This document shows, piece after piece, positions 60,468-64,000 of a stretch of 64,000 nucleotides of DNA. The notes beneath the pieces were generated by a model. It was given only the letters and a program-made list of their open reading frames with translations. It did no database searches and was not told the origin of the DNA. Source of the DNA: an uncultured Prevotellaceae bacterium. GTDB lineage: Bacteria; Bacteroidota; Bacteroidia; Bacteroidales; Muribaculaceae. The DNA lies in contig ONMF01000006.1 of NCBI GenBank assembly GCA_900318865.1, positions 49,705 through 113,704 of the forward strand, read 5' to 3'. The translations under genes and the position numbers were made by a program. The stretch's first letter is position 1, and every line of letters starts with the position of its first letter.

Positions 60468-61073
60468 ATGACTTTTGCTCAAAATTGCATGAAGCGGTTT
60501 GAAGAAACCGTTGAGTTGTACCACATGACCGACGATGTGGACGCCGTTCTGAACAACCCGTATCCCGCGGCAACCATCGAAAATACGCTGGTGAGGAAAA
60601 ACTGGATTGATGCCGTCCAGTGGCATCTCGAAGACATTATCCGCGACCCCGACATCGACCCGGTGCAGGCGTTGGCTTTGAAGCGGCGCATTGACCGCTC
60701 CAATCAGGACCGCACCGACCTGGTCGAGGAAATCGACTCATTCTTCCGCGACAAGTATGCGCAGGTCAATGTCTTGCCCGGCGCCACCATCAACACCGAG
60801 AGCCCGGCATGGGCTATCGACCGGCTGTCGATTCTGGCACTGAAAATCTACCACATGCAGGAGCAGGTGCGGCGCGATGACATCGATGACGCGCACCGCA
60901 GCAAATGCGCGGCCAAACTCGATGTGCTCATCGAGCAGCGCCACGACCTCATTACGGCCATCGATCAACTGCTGCTCGACATTGAGGCGGGTAAGAAATA
61001 TATGAAGGTGTACCGGCAGATGAAAATGTACAACGACCCGTCAACCAACCCCGTGCTTTATGGCAAAAAATGA
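60468..61073 (+). CDS. DUF4254 protein
   Basis: 201 residues, nearly all helical. WIDAVQWHLEDIIRDPDIDP, NTESPAWAIDRLSILALKIY HMQ and the C-terminal AGKKYMKVYRQMKMYND match the DUF4254 family of Bacteroidota. The function is unknown. It overlaps the glycosyltransferase family 9 gene by 14 bases. From memory that pairing recurs in related genomes, suggesting a part in lipopolysaccharide core assembly. Confidence 0.82.
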   Translation: MTFAQNCMKRFEETVELYHMTDDVDAVLNNPYPAATIENTLVRKNWIDAVQWHLEDIIRDPDIDPVQALALKRRIDRSNQDRTDLVEEIDSFFRDKYAQVNVLPGATINTESPAWAIDRLSILALKIYHMQEQVRRDDIDDAHRSKCAAKLDVLIEQRHDLITAIDQLLLDIEAGKKYMKVYRQMKMYNDPSTNPVLYGKK

Positions 61074-62112
61074 AAACAACAAGAGGCGCACGGTGCTCAT
61101 CACGCGCTTCTCGGCCTTGGGCGACGTGGCCATCACCATCCCGGTGGTCTATCCTGTGTGCAGGGCTAACCCCGATGTGAATTTCGTGCTCGCCACTCAA
61201 ACGTGGCCGGCCACCATGATGGTCGACGCACCGCACAATCTCACGGTCGTCGATGTCGACATCAAGGGCCGCTACAAGGGCTTGCGGGGAATGTGGCGCC
61301 TGGCCGAGAAATTGAAGCGGCACTACAAGGTCGATGCCGTGGCCGACCTGCACAGCGTCATCCGCACATGGGTCATCGACTTCTGGATGAAGCTGCACGG
61401 GGTGGAGGTGGCACGGATTGACAAGGAGCGCAGCTTGCGCCGAAAGTTGGTCAAGCACAAGGTCGATGCCGTGACACCCACGGTGGAGCGCTACCGCTTG
61501 GTGTTTGAGCGATTGGGACTGCAGGCTCCGCAGCGGGCTTTCACCAAGCTGTTCGACGGCAAGCCGGCGCCGGTGAGCGCCATTGTGCCGGCCAAGGGCG
61601 AGGGCGAGCGCTGGGTGGCCATTTCACCGTTTTCGGCCCACCGGGGCAAAGAATACCCCATTGAGTTGATGTACCAGGTGGTTGACAAACTCGCAAACAT
61701 GAAGGGTGTCTATATCTTCATGATGGGAGGCGGAAAAAGTGAAAAATTGGCACTTCGACCGCTGTCCAAGCGATACCATAATGTGACCTCGCTGGCCGAG
61801 GTCAAACACGCCTTCCTCGATGAGTTCGCGCTGCTGCAAAAGTGCGATGTCATGCTGTCGATGGATTCGGCCAACATGCACCTGGCGGCTTTGATGGCCG
61901 TGCCGGTGGTGAGTGTGTGGGGGGCCACGCACCCCAAGTGCGGCTTCATGGGCTACAATCAAAGCGAGGAAAATGCCGTGCAGGTCGATTTGCCGTGCCG
62001 CCCGTGCTCTATCTACGGTGAAAAAGGATGCCGCCATGGCGACTATCGTTGCCTGAATCGCATCACGCCGCAGATGATTGTCGACAAAATAACTTCCATC
62101 ATAGGCCAATGA
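61060..62112 (+). CDS. Glycosyltransferase family 9 (heptosyltransferase-like)
   Basis: 350 residues. N-terminal TVLITRFSALGDVAITIPVV is the GT9 acceptor-side loop. WVAISPFSAHRGKEYPIELM, MLSMDSANMHLAALMAVPVV and VWGATHPKCGFMGY form the donor site. It probably transfers a heptose or related sugar to the LPS core at the inner membrane. It overlaps both neighbours (14 and 4 bases), so the operon is tightly coupled. Confidence 0.9.
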   Translation: MAKNENNKRRTVLITRFSALGDVAITIPVVYPVCRANPDVNFVLATQTWPATMMVDAPHNLTVVDVDIKGRYKGLRGMWRLAEKLKRHYKVDAVADLHSVIRTWVIDFWMKLHGVEVARIDKERSLRRKLVKHKVDAVTPTVERYRLVFERLGLQAPQRAFTKLFDGKPAPVSAIVPAKGEGERWVAISPFSAHRGKEYPIELMYQVVDKLANMKGVYIFMMGGGKSEKLALRPLSKRYHNVTSLAEVKHAFLDEFALLQKCDVMLSMDSANMHLAALMAVPVVSVWGATHPKCGFMGYNQSEENAVQVDLPCRPCSIYGEKGCRHGDYRCLNRITPQMIVDKITSIIGQ

Positions 62113-63119
62113 GCAAGCGAATACTTATCACGGGGGCCGGGGGATTTATTGGCGGATACCTTGTCGCCGAGGCTCTCAAGCGTGGCTACGACACGTGGGC
62201 TGCCGTCAGGGCAACCACCAGCAGGGAGTTTTTGACCGACGAAAGGATTCATTTCCTTGAACTCGACTTCACCGACGAGCAGGCCCTGGCACAGGCCATC
62301 GCCACCCATGTGCGCGACAATGGGCCTTGGCACTATGTGGTGCATAACTTGGGCGCGACAAAATGCACCAACTACACCGATTTCGAGCGCATCAATTACG
62401 GATACCTCCGTGAGTTGGTGGAGGCTTTGCGGGCCGCCGATGCCATGCCGCAGGCTTTCTTGATGATGAGCAGCCTCAGTGTCATGGGGATGGGCGACGA
62501 GGTGAATTATACGCCTTTCCAAGCCACCGATGTGCCTAACCCCAACACGCGTTACGGCATGTCGAAACTCAAGGCCGAAACCTACCTGCAGATGCAGTCG
62601 GATGTGCCTTTCACCATCTTCCGGTGCACGGGGGTCTATGGACCGCACGAGCGCGATTATTACCTCATGATTAAAAGCATTGCCCGGGGCTTCGACTTCG
62701 GAGTGGGTTTCAAAAAACAGTTGCTCACGTTCATCTATGTCGAGGACTTGGCCGTGGCGGCCATCGATGCCCTCGAACATGGCGCGGCACGGAAAACTTA
62801 TTTCATCAGCGAGGGGAAAAGTTACACGCAGTCCGATTTCCGCAAGATTGTGCAGCAAGAGCTCAACAAGCGGTGGGTGATTCCCGTTAGATGCCCCATG
62901 TGGCTGGTTCGCGTGGTTTGCGCCGTGGCCGAATGGTGGGGAAAAGTAACCATCAAGCCGTCCACGCTGAATGGCGACAAGTATAAAATTCTGCGTCAGC
63001 GCAACTGGCAGTGTTCCATTGCCGAGGCGCAGAACGACTTCGGCTTCGCGCCCCGCCACGACCTGCGGCAAGGCCTGCAAAAGGCCATTGCCTGGTATCG
63101 GCAGGCAGGGTGGCTGTGA
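62109..63119 (+). CDS. NAD-dependent epimerase/dehydratase
   Basis: 336 residues, extended SDR fold. LITGAGGFIGGYLVAEAL carries the GxxGxxG nucleotide-binding motif. The catalytic YxxxK is in NTRYGMSKLKAETYL, with MSSLSVMG as the Ser motif. It modifies a nucleotide sugar or related substrate; the exact reaction is not readable. The start overlaps the GT9 stop (ATGA), which fits a role in preparing a sugar for LPS or glycan assembly. Confidence 0.88.
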   Translation: MSKRILITGAGGFIGGYLVAEALKRGYDTWAAVRATTSREFLTDERIHFLELDFTDEQALAQAIATHVRDNGPWHYVVHNLGATKCTNYTDFERINYGYLRELVEALRAADAMPQAFLMMSSLSVMGMGDEVNYTPFQATDVPNPNTRYGMSKLKAETYLQMQSDVPFTIFRCTGVYGPHERDYYLMIKSIARGFDFGVGFKKQLLTFIYVEDLAVAAIDALEHGAARKTYFISEGKSYTQSDFRKIVQQELNKRWVIPVRCPMWLVRVVCAVAEWWGKVTIKPSTLNGDKYKILRQRNWQCSIAEAQNDFGFAPRHDLRQGLQKAIAWYRQAGWL

Positions 63120-63132
63120 AAAACCGCTTGTC

Positions 63133-63672
63133 ATGTGCACAATCTTTCTTTTGGGATTCATGGGCTGCGGAAAGTCGACGCTCGGAGCGGCGTTGGCAAC
63201 CCGATTGGCGATGCCCTTTGTCGACCTCGACGACTACATCGAGGAGCGGTGCGAGTGCACCATTACGCAGATATTCGAGAAAGTGGGGGAGTCCGGTTTC
63301 CGTGAAATCGAGCAAAAGGCATTGCGGCAGTTGGCTCATGGGCCGGCTGCTGTCGTGGCGTGCGGAGGCGGCACTCCTTGCTTCGGCGCAAATATGGACA
63401 TCATGAACTCCCACGGCATCACCATCTGGCTGACCACCACCGCTCAGCGAATTGTCAGCCGCCTTGTCCTGCCCGAGCAGAAGGCCAAGCGGCCGCTCAT
63501 CGCTGCCATGCCCGACGAGCAGATTCTGCAATATGTGGAAAGTGTCATGCTGCAGCGCCAACCCAGCTATCAGCAAGCCATGCTGCGCTTCGACTCCACC
63601 TATCTTGAGTCGCCCGAGCAAATCGCAGCCACTGCGAGCGCTCTGGCGCAAACTCTGAAAAAGTTTTTTTGA
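63133..63672 (+). CDS. aroK: Shikimate kinase
   Basis: 179 residues. P-loop FLLGFMGCGKSTLGAALATR, shikimate-binding FVDLDDYIEERCECTITQIF, and VACGGGTPCF give a complete shikimate kinase. It phosphorylates shikimate at the 3-OH in the route to chorismate. It follows the epimerase by 13 bases and is the last gene of the operon. The start MCTIFLLGFMGCGKS is the only one that gives a normal N-terminus. Confidence 0.95.
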   Translation: MCTIFLLGFMGCGKSTLGAALATRLAMPFVDLDDYIEERCECTITQIFEKVGESGFREIEQKALRQLAHGPAAVVACGGGTPCFGANMDIMNSHGITIWLTTTAQRIVSRLVLPEQKAKRPLIAAMPDEQILQYVESVMLQRQPSYQQAMLRFDSTYLESPEQIAATASALAQTLKKFF

Positions 63673-63818
63673 TTCGTCCGGGGGGCGGGCTTGTGGGCGC
63701 TGGCGCGCGTGCGTGGCCGCGTCGGCTCGCGCGCGTGTATGTAATTAGGTGTGGGGCGGCTTTTTCCGGCAGCGGCGTGATTTTTTTCGATTTTTTTGAA
63801 AAAAAAGTGCCGAAAAAG

Positions 63819-63849
63819 TTTGGCGGTTCAGAAAAAGGTTGTACCTTTG
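63819..63849 (+). promoter_or_regulatory. Strong promoter near the right end
   Basis: TTTG (63819-63822), an exact 19-base gap, then TACCTTTG (63842-63849). No gene that it serves is complete in the window. Confidence 0.65.
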
Positions 63850-63942
63850 CATCCGCAAACGCGAGAGCGCCCATCCCGGCAAAAAAATCGGGTGGTCCGC
63901 GAAAAAAATCGCGAAACGCTTGCGTGTTTGGAAAAGTTGCAG

Positions 63943-63950
63943 TAATTTTG
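63943..63950 (+). promoter_or_regulatory. Second -7 element near the right end
   Basis: TAATTTTG, with TTG at 63919-63921 as a possible -33 element (21-base gap). An ATG follows at 63971 but is closed by a stop after two more codons. The 328-base tail 63673-64000 holds no supported gene and is unusually rich in A/T runs and CG-rich words. Confidence 0.5.
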
Positions 63951-64000
63951 CAACGATTTCGCCTCACGAGATGAAGAATTGAGTGAGCGATTTTTTTGAC

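Noticed and set aside
1..64000. CRISPR array, tRNA, rRNA or intact transposase
   Set aside because: I saw no regularly spaced direct repeats with unique spacers, no cloverleaf with a CCA end, no rRNA stretch and no transposase motif on either strand. Small tRNAs could still be missed by eye.

Overview
The window looks like a chromosomal segment of a Bacteroidales bacterium, moderately GC-rich. Muribaculaceae or a related gut family is my best guess, but that placement is inference. The evidence is two divergent SusC/SusD pairs, many lipoproteins, Bacteroidota-type promoters (TTTG, a 19-21 base gap, then TAnnTTTG) in front of most transcription units, and family-typical genes such as DUF4271, DUF4254 and WbqC. 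I found no tRNA, rRNA, CRISPR array or intact insertion sequence.

Layout. 0-5 kb: a small secreted protein, a palindromic GC-rich intergenic block, then an overlapping C_GCAxxG protein / SF1 helicase / BASS transporter operon and a secreted glutathione peroxidase. 5-14.6 kb: leuS, an AT-rich DUF4143-type ATPase with repeats in its promoter, rdgB, pldA, rubrerythrin, a lipoprotein and a GH3-family protein. 14.7-21.7 kb: a dockerin-bearing secreted protein, lepB-wbqC, a Cys-motif small protein paired with a radical SAM enzyme, a coiled-coil secreted protein, mscL and gapA. 21.9-29.2 kb: nucleoside kinase, CE2-like esterase, rnhB, polyprenyl synthase, and a polA whose proofreading residues appear to be lost.

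29.4-35.2 kb is an accessory island. It holds a HAD/calcineurin-type double phosphatase, an HD protein, and a cluster of RHS C-terminal fragments with short AT-rich partner genes. No full-length RHS gene is present. Two fragments carry their own promoter inside a 250-base direct repeat.

35.2-41.5 kb: a rubredoxin-rubrerythrin, an overlapping RNase H / glycosyltransferase / radical SAM / AlaX operon, and a large MscS channel. 41.6-53.9 kb: two SusC/SusD systems transcribed away from a ~600-base region. That region contains an 18-base perfect inverted repeat around a 202-base segment carrying the putative promoter of the left system. This is the best candidate for a regulatory switch (invertible promoter) and is the observation I would check first.

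53.9-64 kb: a lipoprotein, lgt, a LOG-family protein, DUF4271-hemD, rnpA-yidD-tatD, a small lipoprotein, the DUF4254-GT9-epimerase-aroK operon, and two strong promoters reading off the right end of the window.
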